Source: Prochlorococcus sp. AG-347-K15 (GTDB taxonomy: Bacteria > Cyanobacteriota > Cyanobacteriia > PCC-6307 > Cyanobiaceae). Taken from it: DNA of 54,427 bases. Shown piece after piece: positions 20,924-31,156 of the stretch. How positions within the stretch are numbered: position 1 is the first letter of the stretch; each line of letters begins with the position of its first letter. The stretch covers positions 1 to 54,427 of the forward strand of contig QCCC01000006.1 in the NCBI GenBank assembly GCA_003281415.1, in the 5' to 3' direction. Below the pieces are notes generated by a model that was not told where the DNA came from, did not search any database, and saw nothing but the letters and a program-made list of their open reading frames with translations. The position numbers and the translations under genes are program-made.

Positions 20924-21102
20924 AAATTTTTACAAAGAAGTCATAAGTATTTGAAAGAATTCATATCCTTAAATTATTTAAATTTTCTGTAAATCTATGG
21001 AATATCTCGTTGAGGCTACTTAATGTTATATTTTTAATTGGTAGAATAAATTTTCAATGCAATAATTCTTTGCTTTGAAATATATAGAAATCTTTTTTAA
21101 CT
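20924..21102 (+). other. 179-base gap upstream of rpaB
   Basis: AT-rich non-coding stretch between mreD and rpaB. No ORF, no convincing hairpin terminator and no good HLR1 direct repeat were found by eye. It should carry the rpaB promoter, but no strong -10/-35 pair stands out. Confidence 0.5.
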
Positions 21103-21849
21103 ATGTCAAAAGCAAGAATTTTAGTTGTTGATGATGAACCAGCTGTTTTGAAGGTATTAGTTACAAGACTTCAACTAGCAGGATATCAAGTTTATTCAGC
21201 TACTAATGGCGAAGAAGCTCTTGAATCTTTTCACAGGGATTCCCCAGACTTGATAGTCCTTGATGTTATGCTCCCAAAGATGGATGGATTCGCAGTTTGC
21301 AGAAGAATTAGAGCAGAATCAGTAGTGCCAATAATATTTTTAACCGCTTTAGAGGCAATTTCAGAGAGAGTAGCAGGTTTGGATTTAGGGGCTGATGATT
21401 ACTTATCTAAGCCATTTAGCCCAAAAGAGTTAGAAGCTAGGATAGCTACTATTTTGAGAAGAATGGGCCCTACTGTATCAGTTGCTGAAACAAAAGAGGT
21501 TCCATCTGGCAAAGGAGTTATGAAATTTGGAAGTTTAGTTGTTGATACTAACCGCAGACAAGTTTCAAGAGCAGGGGAAAGGATTAGCTTAACTTATACG
21601 GAATTTAGCCTTCTAGAATTATTGTTCGACGAGCCTGGTAAAGTTGTCCCGCGAGCTGAAATCTTAGAACAGCTATGGGGTTATCCTCCTCGTAGGGCTG
21701 CGGATTTAAGAGTTGTAGATGTTTATGTAGCAAGACTTAGAGGGAAATTGGAACCCGATCCAAGGAATCCAGAATTAATTTTAACTGTTCGAGGTATTGG
21801 CTATGCATCACAGAGAGTTGGCGAAACAGCAACTTCTTTGGCAAGTTGA
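21103..21849 (+). CDS. rpaB: OmpR-type response regulator RpaB
   Basis: Master regulator of high-light and photosynthesis genes in cyanobacteria; in many species partner of histidine kinase NblS. 248 residues. Receiver domain with acidic pair D10-D11, phosphoacceptor D54 (IVLDVMLPKMDGF), T in FLTALEA and K in DDYLSKPF; linker of about 20 residues; then a winged-helix OmpR DNA-binding domain with LTYTEFSLLELL, VVPRAEILEQLWGY and VVDVYVARLRGKLE, ending VRGIGYASQR. The 179-base upstream gap shows no clear pair of TTACA repeats (HLR1). The gene is alone, upstream of lysS. Confidence 0.95.
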   Translation: MSKARILVVDDEPAVLKVLVTRLQLAGYQVYSATNGEEALESFHRDSPDLIVLDVMLPKMDGFAVCRRIRAESVVPIIFLTALEAISERVAGLDLGADDYLSKPFSPKELEARIATILRRMGPTVSVAETKEVPSGKGVMKFGSLVVDTNRRQVSRAGERISLTYTEFSLLELLFDEPGKVVPRAEILEQLWGYPPRRAADLRVVDVYVARLRGKLEPDPRNPELILTVRGIGYASQRVGETATSLAS

Positions 21850-21899
21850 GCCTTAGTCTGATACTTTTATGTAATAAAACAAATATATTAAAATAAATT

Positions 21900-23438
21900 T
21901 TGTCTGAAATAAGAGAAGCCCGCTTACAAAAAGCCAATTCATTAGTAAGTAAAGGATTTGCTTGTTACGCAGAGAGTTTTAGAGTTTCTCATACTACGAA
22001 GTTTCTCATTCAAAAATTTGATTATTTAGAAAATGGTCAAGAGGCAGACTTTAATGTCTCTATAGCCGGAAGAGTTATGGCAAAAAGAGTAATGGGTAAA
22101 ATTGCGTTTTTCACAATAAGCGATCAAGAAGGTAAAATTCAGCTTTATTTGGATAAAAGGATTATTAATCTCAATTTAGAAAATCAAAAATTACTTTCTT
22201 TTGAAGATATCAAGGAAATTGTTGATATTGGTGATTGGATAGGCGTCTACGGAACTATTAAAAAAACTAACAAAGGTGAGCTTTCCATTAAAGTACAACA
22301 ATGGGAAATGTTATCTAAATCATTACAACCTTTACCCGATAAATGGCATGGATTGACTGATATTGAAAAAAGATATAGACAACGTTATCTAGATTTAATA
22401 GTGAATCCTCGCTCAAAAAATGTTTTTAAAACTAGAGCAGGATGTATAAGTTTTATAAGAAAATGGTTAGATAATAGAAATTTTTTAGAAATAGAGACTC
22501 CAATACTTCAATCTGAAGCTGGTGGTGCTGAAGCAAGACCATTTATTACTCATCACAATACATTAGATATTCCGCTTTATTTAAGAATAGCAACAGAATT
22601 ACATTTAAAAAGAATGGTTGTTGGAGGATTTGAGAAAGTTTATGAATTGGGAAGAATCTTCCGTAATGAGGGAATAAGTACAAAGCATAATCCAGAATTT
22701 ACCTCAGTTGAAATTTATCAAGCTTTTTCTAACTATGTAGATATGATGGATTTAACAGAAAATCTAATAAAAGATACCATAAATGATGCATGTGGTTCTT
22801 TAGTTATAAATTATCAAAATAAGGAAATTGATTTTTCAAAACCTTGGTTAAGAATATCTATGAAAGATATAGTCAAAAAATATACGGGGATAGATTTTGA
22901 TTCCTTCCTTGGAGATTTTCAAGCAGCAAAACACGCTGCAAAAAGTATAAATGTTGAATTTTCTAATAAGGTAAATTCTATGGGAAGACTTTTAAATGAA
23001 GTTTTCGAGCAAAAAGTAGAGTCAGAACTTATAGAGCCTACTTTTGTTATTGATTATCCTGTTGAAATTTCTCCTTTAGCTAGGCCTCATTTTGATAATA
23101 AAGAAATGGTTCAGAGATTCGAATTATTTATTGTTGGTAGAGAGCTAGCAAATGCTTTTAGTGAGTTGATAGATCCAGTAGATCAAAGAGAGAGAATGCA
23201 ATTACAGCAATCTCTTAGAGATGAAGGAGATTTTGAGGCTCATTGCATAGATGAAGATTTTTTGAATGCTTTAGAGATTGGAATGCCTCCTACTGGAGGA
23301 TTAGGTATAGGCATTGATAGACTTATTATGTTAATCACTAATAGTCCATCAATTAGGGATGTTATACCTTTCCCATTGTTAAAACCAGAAATAACTTCTG
23401 ATAAAAATGAAAAATTACCCTTGAATGAAGTAAAATAG
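21900..23438 (+). CDS. lysS: Lysyl-tRNA synthetase, class II
   Basis: Charges tRNA-Lys. 512 residues: an N-terminal OB-fold anticodon-binding domain (about 50-150, [20 protein letters not shown]), then the class II catalytic core with motif 1 around [10 protein letters not shown], motif 2 [23 protein letters not shown] and motif 3 [16 protein letters not shown] start; the sequence downstream begins [12 protein letters not shown] with no ATG in range before the OB domain, so TTG is preferred. A 28-base gap follows to the next small gene. Confidence 0.97.
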   Translation: MSEIREARLQKANSLVSKGFACYAESFRVSHTTKFLIQKFDYLENGQEADFNVSIAGRVMAKRVMGKIAFFTISDQEGKIQLYLDKRIINLNLENQKLLSFEDIKEIVDIGDWIGVYGTIKKTNKGELSIKVQQWEMLSKSLQPLPDKWHGLTDIEKRYRQRYLDLIVNPRSKNVFKTRAGCISFIRKWLDNRNFLEIETPILQSEAGGAEARPFITHHNTLDIPLYLRIATELHLKRMVVGGFEKVYELGRIFRNEGISTKHNPEFTSVEIYQAFSNYVDMMDLTENLIKDTINDACGSLVINYQNKEIDFSKPWLRISMKDIVKKYTGIDFDSFLGDFQAAKHAAKSINVEFSNKVNSMGRLLNEVFEQKVESELIEPTFVIDYPVEISPLARPHFDNKEMVQRFELFIVGRELANAFSELIDPVDQRERMQLQQSLRDEGDFEAHCIDEDFLNALEIGMPPTGGLGIGIDRLIMLITNSPSIRDVIPFPLLKPEITSDKNEKLPLNEVK

Positions 23439-23466
23439 ATTAATTAATCCAATACGAAATTTTTAA

Positions 23467-23715
23467 ATGAGTGGTGAACGTGTTGGTTTCCGTTTCAAAC
23501 ACGCGGACGCAGTAGTGAAAAGAAATCCTCAAGGCCGATCAAGAAGAGGATGGGTTATGGAACCAGTAGAGCAAACTACAAGTAGGGGTACAAAAATGCC
23601 TGCATATAAAATTCGATGGAGAGATAGTGAGAGACCTGAAACTGTTCTACAGCATATGTTAATTGCAGATCCAGATCCTTCTCCTCCTCCAAGTTCAGTA
23701 AGTTTAGATGCATAG
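23467..23715 (+). CDS. Small conserved-looking basic protein of unknown function
   Basis: 82 residues, not recognised as a named family. The N-terminal two thirds are basic and aromatic (GFRFKHADAVVKRNPQGRSR, RRGWVMEPVEQ, YKIRWRD), resembling small SH3-like or ribosome-associated folds; the C-terminus is Pro-rich and acidic (ADPDPSPPPSS). No signal peptide or membrane helix. It starts with ATG 28 bases after lysS on the same strand and ends 24 bases before convergent smpB. The regular composition and position argue for a real gene, function unknown. Confidence 0.75.
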   Translation: MSGERVGFRFKHADAVVKRNPQGRSRRGWVMEPVEQTTSRGTKMPAYKIRWRDSERPETVLQHMLIADPDPSPPPSSVSLDA

Positions 23716-23739
23716 TTTAAATATATTTGATTAATATTT

Positions 23740-24234
23740 TTATCTTTTTAGCGCAGAGTTGATTTCTTTTTGCATACTTTTTTGTTTTGAATCTTGTCGT
23801 TTGTCATATATTTTTTTTCCTTTACCGACTCCAATAGTTAATTTTATCCAAGAGCCTTTTAAATAAAGAGATAATGGAACAATAGTCATCCCTTTTTTTT
23901 CAGTATTAGATTTTAGTTTAATAATTTCTTTTTTATGTAGTAACAACTTTCTATTTCTCAATGGATCATGGTTAAAAAAAGACCCAACATTTTTGTGTGG
24001 TGAAATGTGAACATTTAATAATAAAATCTCACCATCTCTAAACGAACAGTATCCATCTCTCAAATTTGCTTTTCCGTTTCTAATAGACTTAACTTCAGTC
24101 CCTAAAAGTTCAATTCCAGCTTCGATTGTTTCAGATATTGCATATTGAAATTTTGCATATCTATTCTCAGCTAAACGTTTATAATTATTTTCTTTTTTTG
24201 TATTTTTTGGAACTTTTGGTGAATTTTTTGCCAT
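23740..24234 (-). CDS. smpB: SsrA-binding protein SmpB
   Basis: Carries tmRNA into stalled ribosomes for trans-translation. 164 residues: the NRYAKFQYAISETIEAGIEL opening, the LLGTEVKSIRNGKANLRDGY signature at about 44-62, DGEILLLNVHISPHKN, and the basic C-terminal tail KGKKIYDKRQDSKQKSMQK that enters the mRNA channel. An N-terminal Lys-rich extension is present. Divergent from ruvB (52-base gap). Confidence 0.96.
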   Translation of the reverse strand: MAKNSPKVPKNTKKENNYKRLAENRYAKFQYAISETIEAGIELLGTEVKSIRNGKANLRDGYCSFRDGEILLLNVHISPHKNVGSFFNHDPLRNRKLLLHKKEIIKLKSNTEKKGMTIVPLSLYLKGSWIKLTIGVGKGKKIYDKRQDSKQKSMQKEINSALKR

Positions 24235-24286
24235 TTTAGTTGTAAAAAATCTTTCTACTCAGAACAATTGCAATTAACCTTTCATT

Positions 24287-25345
24287 ATGGCAATAATTTC
24301 CTCCAATATAAGCGATAATGATTTTTCTCATCGAAAAAAAGAACTTAGGCTAGTTGATTCAAAAATTATTCCAGAAGAAAAAAGAAATAATAATCTGAAC
24401 TTAGCTCGGCCTGCTACTTTTCAAGAATTTATTGGCCAAGAACAACTTAAATCTTCTTTAAGAATAGCTATAGATGCTTCAATTTATAGAAAGGAAACGT
24501 TGGATCATACGCTTTTATATGGTCAACCTGGTTTAGGAAAGACTACTCTGGCTTTTTTGATCGCCCATGAAATGAATACAAAATGTAGGATAGCTTCCGC
24601 ACCCGCACTTGAAAGACCAAGAGATATTGTAGGATTACTGCTTGGATTAAAAGAAGGTGAAGTTTTATTTATTGATGAGATACATCGCTTAAATAGGTTA
24701 ACAGAGGAGTTGTTATATTCTGCAATGGAGGATTTTAGAATAGATTTAACTATGGGAGCTAATAGAGGGGCTCGCTGCAGAACAATTAATCTTCCCAGGT
24801 TTACTCTTATTGGTGCAACAACTAAATTAGCCTCAATTAGTGCTCCATTAAGAGATAGATTTGGTATATCTCAGAAAATTGAATTTTATAGATATGATGA
24901 TCTAAAGCAAATTATTGTTAATTTCTCCCGATCAATAGACCTTAATTTAGATGATGAAGCATCTTATAATTTAGCAAAGATATCTAGGGGGACTCCTAGA
25001 ATTGCTTTAAGATTATTAAGACGAGTAAGAGACTATGCTCAAGTTGTTAAAAAAACTAATGTTATCTCCGTGAATTTAATAAAAAAAGCTTTAAATTCTT
25101 ATCAAATAGACGAAAAAGGATTGGATTCTTTAGATAGACAATATTTATCTTTTTTAAATCAAAACAATAATATTCCAACTGGTCTTGATTCAATAGCAGC
25201 GGGATTGGGTGATGATTCTTCAATGTTAGAATTTGTAGTTGAGCCATATCTAATACAAATTGGTTTCCTGACGAGAACTCCTCGAGGAAGATTGCTTACT
25301 GCTTTAGGGAAAAAGTACATTGATTCAAAAAATGATAACTTTTAA
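24287..25345 (+). CDS. ruvB: Holliday junction helicase motor RuvB
   Basis: AAA+ motor that drives branch migration with RuvA. 352 residues. Walker [13 protein letters not shown] near 79-90, Walker B FIDEIHRL, sensor 1 [12 protein letters not shown], Arg finger region APLRDRFGI, and the C-terminal winged helix with [12 protein letters not shown] and [10 protein letters not shown]-terminal ~45 residues are an extension before [12 protein letters not shown]. The stop overlaps the start region of the TPR gene by 14 bases. Confidence 0.97.
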   Translation: MAIISSNISDNDFSHRKKELRLVDSKIIPEEKRNNNLNLARPATFQEFIGQEQLKSSLRIAIDASIYRKETLDHTLLYGQPGLGKTTLAFLIAHEMNTKCRIASAPALERPRDIVGLLLGLKEGEVLFIDEIHRLNRLTEELLYSAMEDFRIDLTMGANRGARCRTINLPRFTLIGATTKLASISAPLRDRFGISQKIEFYRYDDLKQIIVNFSRSIDLNLDDEASYNLAKISRGTPRIALRLLRRVRDYAQVVKKTNVISVNLIKKALNSYQIDEKGLDSLDRQYLSFLNQNNNIPTGLDSIAAGLGDDSSMLEFVVEPYLIQIGFLTRTPRGRLLTALGKKYIDSKNDNF

Positions 25346-26120
25346 AAAAATTAAGGTTTACTTTTTATTAATTTTTCTTTTTGTCAATATTTTTTGTATT
25401 ACACCTTGTTACTCATTATCTTTACGAGAGGATTTGTTTAAAAATGCGTTGGATTTAAGTTCGAGCGGAAATTTTAATCTAGCTTTACAAGAATGGAATA
25501 ATTATCTCAATTCATATCCTGATGACGCTGCGGGTTTCAGCAATAGAGGAAATGTAAGACTCGTCATTGGAGATATAGAAGGATCAATAGATGATCAGAA
25601 TAAGGCAATAAGTTTAAATCCTCGTGAAATAGATCCTTACATAAACAGAGGTATAGCAGAGGAAGCATTGGGCCTTTGGTCGCAAGCGAAAAAAGATTAT
25701 ATGTTTGTAATTTCGCAAGATAGTAAAAATTTTTCAGCATTATATAATTTGGCGAATGTTGAAGGCTCTACATCAGAATGGGAAAAAGCAAGAGATTTAT
25801 TTTCAAAAGCATCTTTATATAATCCTGGATTTGCTATGGCAAGGTCAAGTATGGCTTTAGCAGATTTTCAGTTGGGAAATATTGATGAATCTGAAAAAGA
25901 ATTAAAAAAATTAATTAGACGTTATCCAACTTTTGCAGATGCTAGAGCAGCTTTAACAGCTTTGAATTGGTCTAAGGGTGAGTCTGGTAAAGCAGAGAGT
26001 AATTGGATAGCAGTAACCGAATTAGATCCTAGGTATAGTGATGAGGAATGGTTAAAAAAAATAAGGAGATGGCCGCCTAAACCAATCAAAGATTTAATGA
26101 AATTTATTGATTTAAAATAA
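25332..26120 (+). CDS. Exported TPR-repeat protein
   Basis: 262 residues from the ATG at 25332; a TTG at 25320 is possible but would put four residues before the signal sequence. A signal peptide is clear: basic ITFKKIKVY, hydrophobic run [15 protein letters not shown], ending CYS near residue 25. The body consists of tetratricopeptide repeats (e.g. [64 protein letters not shown]), a protein-protein interaction scaffold. Likely lumenal or periplasmic. Overlaps ruvB by 14 bases and precedes the M20 gene by 3 bases. Confidence 0.85.
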   Translation: MITFKKIKVYFLLIFLFVNIFCITPCYSLSLREDLFKNALDLSSSGNFNLALQEWNNYLNSYPDDAAGFSNRGNVRLVIGDIEGSIDDQNKAISLNPREIDPYINRGIAEEALGLWSQAKKDYMFVISQDSKNFSALYNLANVEGSTSEWEKARDLFSKASLYNPGFAMARSSMALADFQLGNIDESEKELKKLIRRYPTFADARAALTALNWSKGESGKAESNWIAVTELDPRYSDEEWLKKIRRWPPKPIKDLMKFIDLK

Positions 26121-26123
26121 GTG

Positions 26124-27308
26124 ATGAATAGAGATCAGTTTTTCAAAAAGATTGATTCGTTTAATGATGAATTAATTAATTTAAGAAGACATATCCATGC
26201 ACATCCGGAATTAAGTGGTCTTGAAAATCAAACAGCGATTTTGATAAGTGGATATTTAAAAAATATTGGTTGGAATGTAAGAGAATCTATTGGCAGGACT
26301 GGAGTTATAGCCGATCTTGGCCCCTTAGATAAAGGTATAATAGGCTTGAGAGTGGACATGGATGCTTTACCAATACTTGAGGAAACTAAATTAAGTTTTT
26401 CTTCTAAAGTAGATGGTGTTATGCATGCTTGTGGTCACGATTTACATATATCGATTGGATTGGGTGTAGCAAAAATTGTTAAGGATTTAAAACTTAATTT
26501 TGGTACTAGAATCATTTTTCAGCCCGCTGAAGAAATTGCGAGTGGAGCCAAATGGATGATTAATGATGGTGCAACTAATGGTTTAACCTATATTTTAGGG
26601 GTACATGTCTACCCCGATTTATCTGTAGGCACTATTGGTATTAAAGAAGGAAGTTTAACTGCAGCTGCTGGAGAACTTAAGGTAGAAATTAAAGGAAAAT
26701 CAGGACATGGTGCTCGGCCTCATGAAGGTGTTGATGCTATTTGGGCGGCCTCTAAAATTATCTCGGGAATTCAGGAATTAATAACACGGCAGTTAGATCC
26801 TTTAGATCCTGTAGTAATAACTTTTGGTAAAATAAATGGCGGCAATGCATTCAATGTTCTTGCAGAGAAGGTTAATTTAATTGGTACAGTTAGATGCACT
26901 AATCTAAAATTATTTAAGAATATTGGTAATTGGCTCAATGAAAATATCTCCTCTTTAGCAAATAGTTGTGGAGCTGATGCACAAGTAATATTTAGAGAAA
27001 TTACTCCACCAGTTAATAATAATTCTGAAATTAATAGAGTCCTTAGAGATTCGGGAATTAAGGTTTTGGGTAAAGAAAATGTTATCGAACTGCACAAACC
27101 ATCATTAGGTGCTGAAGACTTCGCTGAGTTTTTGAATGAAATCCCTGGCGCTATGTTTAGGCTTGGCGTTTCTAGTTCAAATGGATGTGCTCCACTTCAT
27201 AGTTCCAAATTTGATCCAGATGAAAGGGCTATTGCCGTTGGAATTAAGGTGATAACAGAATCCATAGTAAAATTAAACAATGAAAAAATTAATGCGGTTG
27301 ATACATGA
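26124..27308 (+). CDS. M20-family amidohydrolase (hippurate/IAA-amino acid hydrolase-like)
   Basis: 394 residues from ATG; a GTG immediately before gives one extra residue. Peptidase M20D marks: HIHAHPELSG (near 23-32), VDMDALPI, metal ligands in MHACGHDLHIS, PAEEIASGAKWMI, GVHVYP, the lid-domain segment GHGARPHEGVDAIWAA and LGAEDFAEF near the C-terminus. Such enzymes remove the acyl group from N-acyl amino acids or related amides; the substrate here is unknown. A small membrane-protein gene overlaps its stop (ATGA). Confidence 0.92.
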   Translation: MNRDQFFKKIDSFNDELINLRRHIHAHPELSGLENQTAILISGYLKNIGWNVRESIGRTGVIADLGPLDKGIIGLRVDMDALPILEETKLSFSSKVDGVMHACGHDLHISIGLGVAKIVKDLKLNFGTRIIFQPAEEIASGAKWMINDGATNGLTYILGVHVYPDLSVGTIGIKEGSLTAAAGELKVEIKGKSGHGARPHEGVDAIWAASKIISGIQELITRQLDPLDPVVITFGKINGGNAFNVLAEKVNLIGTVRCTNLKLFKNIGNWLNENISSLANSCGADAQVIFREITPPVNNNSEINRVLRDSGIKVLGKENVIELHKPSLGAEDFAEFLNEIPGAMFRLGVSSSNGCAPLHSSKFDPDERAIAVGIKVITESIVKLNNEKINAVDT

Positions 27309-27523
27309 AAATTAATAATAAGAGATTATTTTTGTCTTTTGTTGCTCCTTTCATGATCCTTTTATCCATTATTGGCTTAATATTAAGGAACAATACTAGG
27401 AAGATTTTTTATTTGCCTATCGGTTTAATGGGAATTTCAATGCTTTTGGAGAAAGACGTTAGAAGAAGATTGGGTAGGAAAAATATTTTAAAAAAGATAA
27501 AGTCTTATCAAAAAGTTAAATAG
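27305..27523 (+). CDS. Small membrane protein (possibly DUF3188-like)
   Basis: 72 residues: two hydrophobic segments (LFLSFVAPFMILLSIIGLIL about 8-27; FYLPIGLMGISMLLE about 35-49) and a strongly basic tail (RRRLGRKNILKKIKSYQKVK). This matches the look of small cyanobacterial proteins filed as DUF3188, though that name is from memory and unverified. Start overlaps the stop of the M20 gene as ATGA, so translation is coupled. Function unknown. Confidence 0.75.
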   Translation: MKINNKRLFLSFVAPFMILLSIIGLILRNNTRKIFYLPIGLMGISMLLEKDVRRRLGRKNILKKIKSYQKVK

Positions 27524-27591
27524 AATGACTTTATTTAATTTTACGCAATATGTGATGACTATTTATTAGAAAAGAGCTATTAATAATATTA

Positions 27592-27676
27592 ATACTAGGG
27601 GTGCTAGGAAATTTAACTTAGCTGAGATCATACCCTTTGAACCTGAATCATTAATCCTGATACAGGGAAGTGGAAA
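27592..27676 (+). promoter_or_regulatory. TPP riboswitch (THI box) upstream of thiC
   Basis: The aptamer hallmarks occur in order: GGGGTGCTA at 27598-27606, CTGAGA at 27622-27627, ACCCTTTGAACCTGA at 27632-27646, and CAGGGAAG at 27663-27670. TAGG and CTTA form the P3 stem. No terminator hairpin with a U-tract separates it from the thiC ATG 45 bases downstream, so translational rather than transcriptional control is likelier. Thiamin pyrophosphate binding would repress thiC. Confidence 0.95.
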
Positions 27677-27720
27677 TTTGATCAAACTTTAGTAATAACA
27701 CTTTTAAAAATTAATAAGTT

Positions 27721-29091
27721 ATGAGAAGTTCCTGGATTAAACCTCGTCTTGGGAAAGACAATGTAACTCAGATGAATTTCGCGAGGAACGGATATATCAC
27801 TGAAGAAATGGATTTTGTTGCCAAAAAAGAAAATCTACCTGCTTCTTTAATAATGGAAGAAGTGGCAAGAGGAAGATTAATAATTCCTGCTAATATCAAT
27901 CATTTGAATCTTGAGCCAATGTCTATAGGCATTGCTTCTAGATGTAAAGTTAATGCAAATATTGGTGCTTCTCCTAATGCTAGTGATATCAATGAAGAAG
28001 TAGAGAAGCTAAAGCTGGCTGTGAAATATGGGGCTGATACGGTTATGGATCTTTCTACTGGGGGAGTAAATCTAGATGAAGTGAGGCAAGCAATTATTCA
28101 TGAATCTCCCGTTCCAATAGGTACAGTTCCTGTTTATCAAGCTTTAGAAAGTGTTCATGGCTCAATAGATCGGCTAACTGAAGACGATTTTCTTCATATT
28201 ATTGAAAAACATTGCAAGCAGGGCGTTGATTATCAAACTATTCATGCAGGATTATTAATAGAGCATTTGCCAAAAGTTAAGGGAAGAATTACTGGGATTG
28301 TGAGTCGAGGTGGAGGTATCTTAGCTCAATGGATGTTACATCATTTTAAACAAAACCCTCTTTATACAAGGTTTGATGATATCTGTGAGATTTTTAAGAA
28401 ATACGATTGTACTTTTTCTCTAGGAGATTCCCTTAGGCCTGGATGTTTGCATGATGCTTCTGATGATGCTCAGCTAGCTGAATTAAAAACCCTAGGTGAG
28501 CTCACTCGAAGAGCATGGGAACATAATGTTCAAGTAATGGTTGAGGGCCCAGGTCATGTACCTATGGACCAAATTGAGTTTAATGTCAGAAAGCAAATGG
28601 AAGAATGTTCTGAAGCTCCCTTTTATGTCCTTGGTCCATTAGTAACAGATATATCTCCTGGTTATGACCATATATCAAGTGCCATTGGAGCTGCAATGGC
28701 CGGGTGGTATGGAACTTCTATGTTATGTTATGTAACGCCAAAAGAACATCTTGGACTCCCGAATGCAGAAGATGTGCGAGAAGGATTAATTGCTTATAAG
28801 ATAGCTGCTCATGCTGCTGATATAGCTAGACATCGCTCAGGAGCTCGAGATAGAGATGATGAACTTAGTCATGCAAGGTATAACTTTGATTGGAATAAAC
28901 AATTCGAACTTTCATTAGATCCAGAAAGAGCAAAGCAATACCATGATGAAACACTACCTGAAGAAATTTTTAAAAAGGCAGAATTTTGTTCAATGTGTGG
29001 CCCTAAACATTGCCCTATGAATTCAAAAATTTCTGATGAATCTCTTGATAAACTAAAAGATAAACTTGAAGAATGTAATACTTCAGTATAA
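27721..29091 (+). CDS. thiC: Phosphomethylpyrimidine synthase ThiC
   Basis: Radical-SAM enzyme that rearranges aminoimidazole ribotide to the thiamin pyrimidine. 456 residues, the shorter bacterial form lacking the long N-terminal extension. [66 protein letters not shown] and the C-terminal [4Fe-4S] motif [11 protein letters not shown] at about 420-430 are all present. Controlled by the riboswitch at 27592-27676. Convergent with tkt, 14 bases between stops. Confidence 0.98.
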   Translation: MRSSWIKPRLGKDNVTQMNFARNGYITEEMDFVAKKENLPASLIMEEVARGRLIIPANINHLNLEPMSIGIASRCKVNANIGASPNASDINEEVEKLKLAVKYGADTVMDLSTGGVNLDEVRQAIIHESPVPIGTVPVYQALESVHGSIDRLTEDDFLHIIEKHCKQGVDYQTIHAGLLIEHLPKVKGRITGIVSRGGGILAQWMLHHFKQNPLYTRFDDICEIFKKYDCTFSLGDSLRPGCLHDASDDAQLAELKTLGELTRRAWEHNVQVMVEGPGHVPMDQIEFNVRKQMEECSEAPFYVLGPLVTDISPGYDHISSAIGAAMAGWYGTSMLCYVTPKEHLGLPNAEDVREGLIAYKIAAHAADIARHRSGARDRDDELSHARYNFDWNKQFELSLDPERAKQYHDETLPEEIFKKAEFCSMCGPKHCPMNSKISDESLDKLKDKLEECNTSV

Positions 29092-29105
29092 AAATCAGTT
29101 AATAA

Positions 29106-31112
29106 TTATAGAATTTCCTTCGTCTTATTAACTACGTTTTCAACTGTAAATCCGAAATTTTTCATACATTCTCCACCTGGTGCTGATGCTCCAAACCTGT
29201 CCATCGTAATACAAATTCCATCAAAACCTGTATATTTATGCCAACCAAATGAATGGGCAGCCTCCACTACAACTCTCTTTTTCACACTACTAGGTAAAAC
29301 ACTTTCTTTGTAAGAGTCTTCTTGCTCTTCGAAAAGTTCTACACAAGGCATAGAAACAACTCTAATTTTTTTCCCTAAGCTTGAAATTTCTTTACTTGCT
29401 TCAATGCAAAGATTCAGTTCACTTCCAGTACCGATAAATATTAGATCTGGTGTTCCTTCGCAATCGGAAACTATATATCCTCCTAGAGCAACTTTGTCGA
29501 TCGAAGTATTTTCTTGATTTGGCATCCCTTGTCTACTTAAACAAAGGGCGGAAGGTCTTTTTCGATTTTGAATAGCAAGCTTATAAGCTCCACTTGTCTC
29601 ATTGCCATCTCCTGGTCTGAAAACTAGCATGTTAGGCATGGCACGAAGAGAAGGGATAGTTTCTATAGGTTGATGTGTTGGACCATCTTCACCGACTCCA
29701 ATTGAATCATGGGTCAATACATAGATAACTCCTAATTCGCTGAGTGCTGAAAGCCTCATGGAACCTCTCATATAATCAGCGAAAACAAGGAAAGTTCCAC
29801 CATAAGGAATAAGACCACTATTGTGATAAGCAATTCCATTAAGCACAGCTGCCATTGCATGCTCTCTTACACCAAAATGTAAATATCTTTTTTCAGGACT
29901 ATGAGACTGGAATGATCCAGTTTCTCCCTTGATATCTGTGTAGTTAGAGTGAGTTAAATCTGCGGATCCACCAATCAATTCAGGCAGGTTAGGACCTAAA
30001 GCACCTAAACAAATTTGTGAATGCTTTCTGGTGGCTAAACCTTTATCATCAGGTGTATAAGAGGGGAGATCTGAGTCCCAATTTTCAGGTAATTGCCCCT
30101 TTAACATTCTTTTTAACTCGGCTCCTTCAGAGGGATATTTTTTTTGATATTCTTCAAATTTAGAATTCCATTCTTTTTCTAAGTTTTCGCCTTTGTTTAA
30201 TGATTCTCTAAAATGCGCATATACTTCATTTGGTATTTCAAATGGAGGATATTCCCAATTTAGAAACTCTCTCGTTAATGCAGCTTCTTCTTCTCCAACA
30301 GCTGCTCCATGAATTCCGGCAGTATCTGATTTATTTGGCGAACCATAACCTATGGTTGTAGAAATTTTTATAATTGAAGGTTTATCTTTAATTAATTTTG
30401 CTTTTTCGATAGCTTCAGTTATTCCTTTGACATCATGATTCCCATCTTCAACATGTTGTACATGCCATCCATATGCTTCGTATCTTTTTAAAACATCTTC
30501 GGTGAAAGAAACGTCTGTTCGCCCATCAATTGTAATTTGATTATCATCATATAGTGCAATTAATTTTCCAAGTTTAAGATGACCAGCTAACGAACAGGCC
30601 TCAGATGCGATACCTTCTTGATTACAGCCGTCACCCATTATTACGTAAGTATAGTGATCAACGATATTGAAATTAGGCTTATTAAATTTAGCTGACAAGT
30701 GAGTTTCAGCTATTGCTAAACCAACTGCATTTGAAATTCCTGCTCCAAGAGGCCCAGCTGTAACTTCAACACCTTCAGTTTCGAATGTTTCTGGATGTCC
30801 AGGAGTTTTTGATCCCCATTGCCTAAATTCTTTAATATCTTCAATTGAAACTGATTTGTATCCTGTCAAATGAAGCAAAGAATATAAAAGCATGCAGCCA
30901 TGACCAGCTGATAATACAAAACGGTCTCTGTTGAACCATTTTGGGTTATTGGGGTTGTGATTAAGTATGTTTTGCCATAATGCATATCCCATAGGAGCAC
31001 ATCCCATTGGCAAACCAGGATGTCCACTATTAGATTTATTTACTGCATCTACAGCAAGCATTCTTATACTATTTACACAAAGAGATTCTAATGAAACAGA
31101 TGCAGCGACCAT
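29106..31112 (-). CDS. tkt: Transketolase
   Basis: TPP-dependent two-carbon transfer in the Calvin and pentose phosphate cycles. 668 residues. The TPP/Mg2+ motif is [33 protein letters not shown] (GDG start near 157), with the second domain showing [13 protein letters not shown] and the phosphate/sugar pocket GPTHQPIE, and His residues HP near the N-terminus (SGHPGLPMG). It lies downstream of acpP and fabF on the minus strand (44 bases after fabF) and is convergent with thiC, which makes its cofactor precursor. Confidence 0.98.
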   Translation of the reverse strand: MVAASVSLESLCVNSIRMLAVDAVNKSNSGHPGLPMGCAPMGYALWQNILNHNPNNPKWFNRDRFVLSAGHGCMLLYSLLHLTGYKSVSIEDIKEFRQWGSKTPGHPETFETEGVEVTAGPLGAGISNAVGLAIAETHLSAKFNKPNFNIVDHYTYVIMGDGCNQEGIASEACSLAGHLKLGKLIALYDDNQITIDGRTDVSFTEDVLKRYEAYGWHVQHVEDGNHDVKGITEAIEKAKLIKDKPSIIKISTTIGYGSPNKSDTAGIHGAAVGEEEAALTREFLNWEYPPFEIPNEVYAHFRESLNKGENLEKEWNSKFEEYQKKYPSEGAELKRMLKGQLPENWDSDLPSYTPDDKGLATRKHSQICLGALGPNLPELIGGSADLTHSNYTDIKGETGSFQSHSPEKRYLHFGVREHAMAAVLNGIAYHNSGLIPYGGTFLVFADYMRGSMRLSALSELGVIYVLTHDSIGVGEDGPTHQPIETIPSLRAMPNMLVFRPGDGNETSGAYKLAIQNRKRPSALCLSRQGMPNQENTSIDKVALGGYIVSDCEGTPDLIFIGTGSELNLCIEASKEISSLGKKIRVVSMPCVELFEEQEDSYKESVLPSSVKKRVVVEAAHSFGWHKYTGFDGICITMDRFGASAPGGECMKNFGFTVENVVNKTKEIL

Positions 31113-31156
31113 TGTTTTAAAAATAAGTTAAGTTGGAAATACAGAATTGGTTGTCT

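Noticed and set aside
27578-27594. Near-perfect A/T palindrome before the TPP riboswitch
   Set aside because: Short-period A/T sequence that arises by chance in this composition; probably part of the promoter zone.
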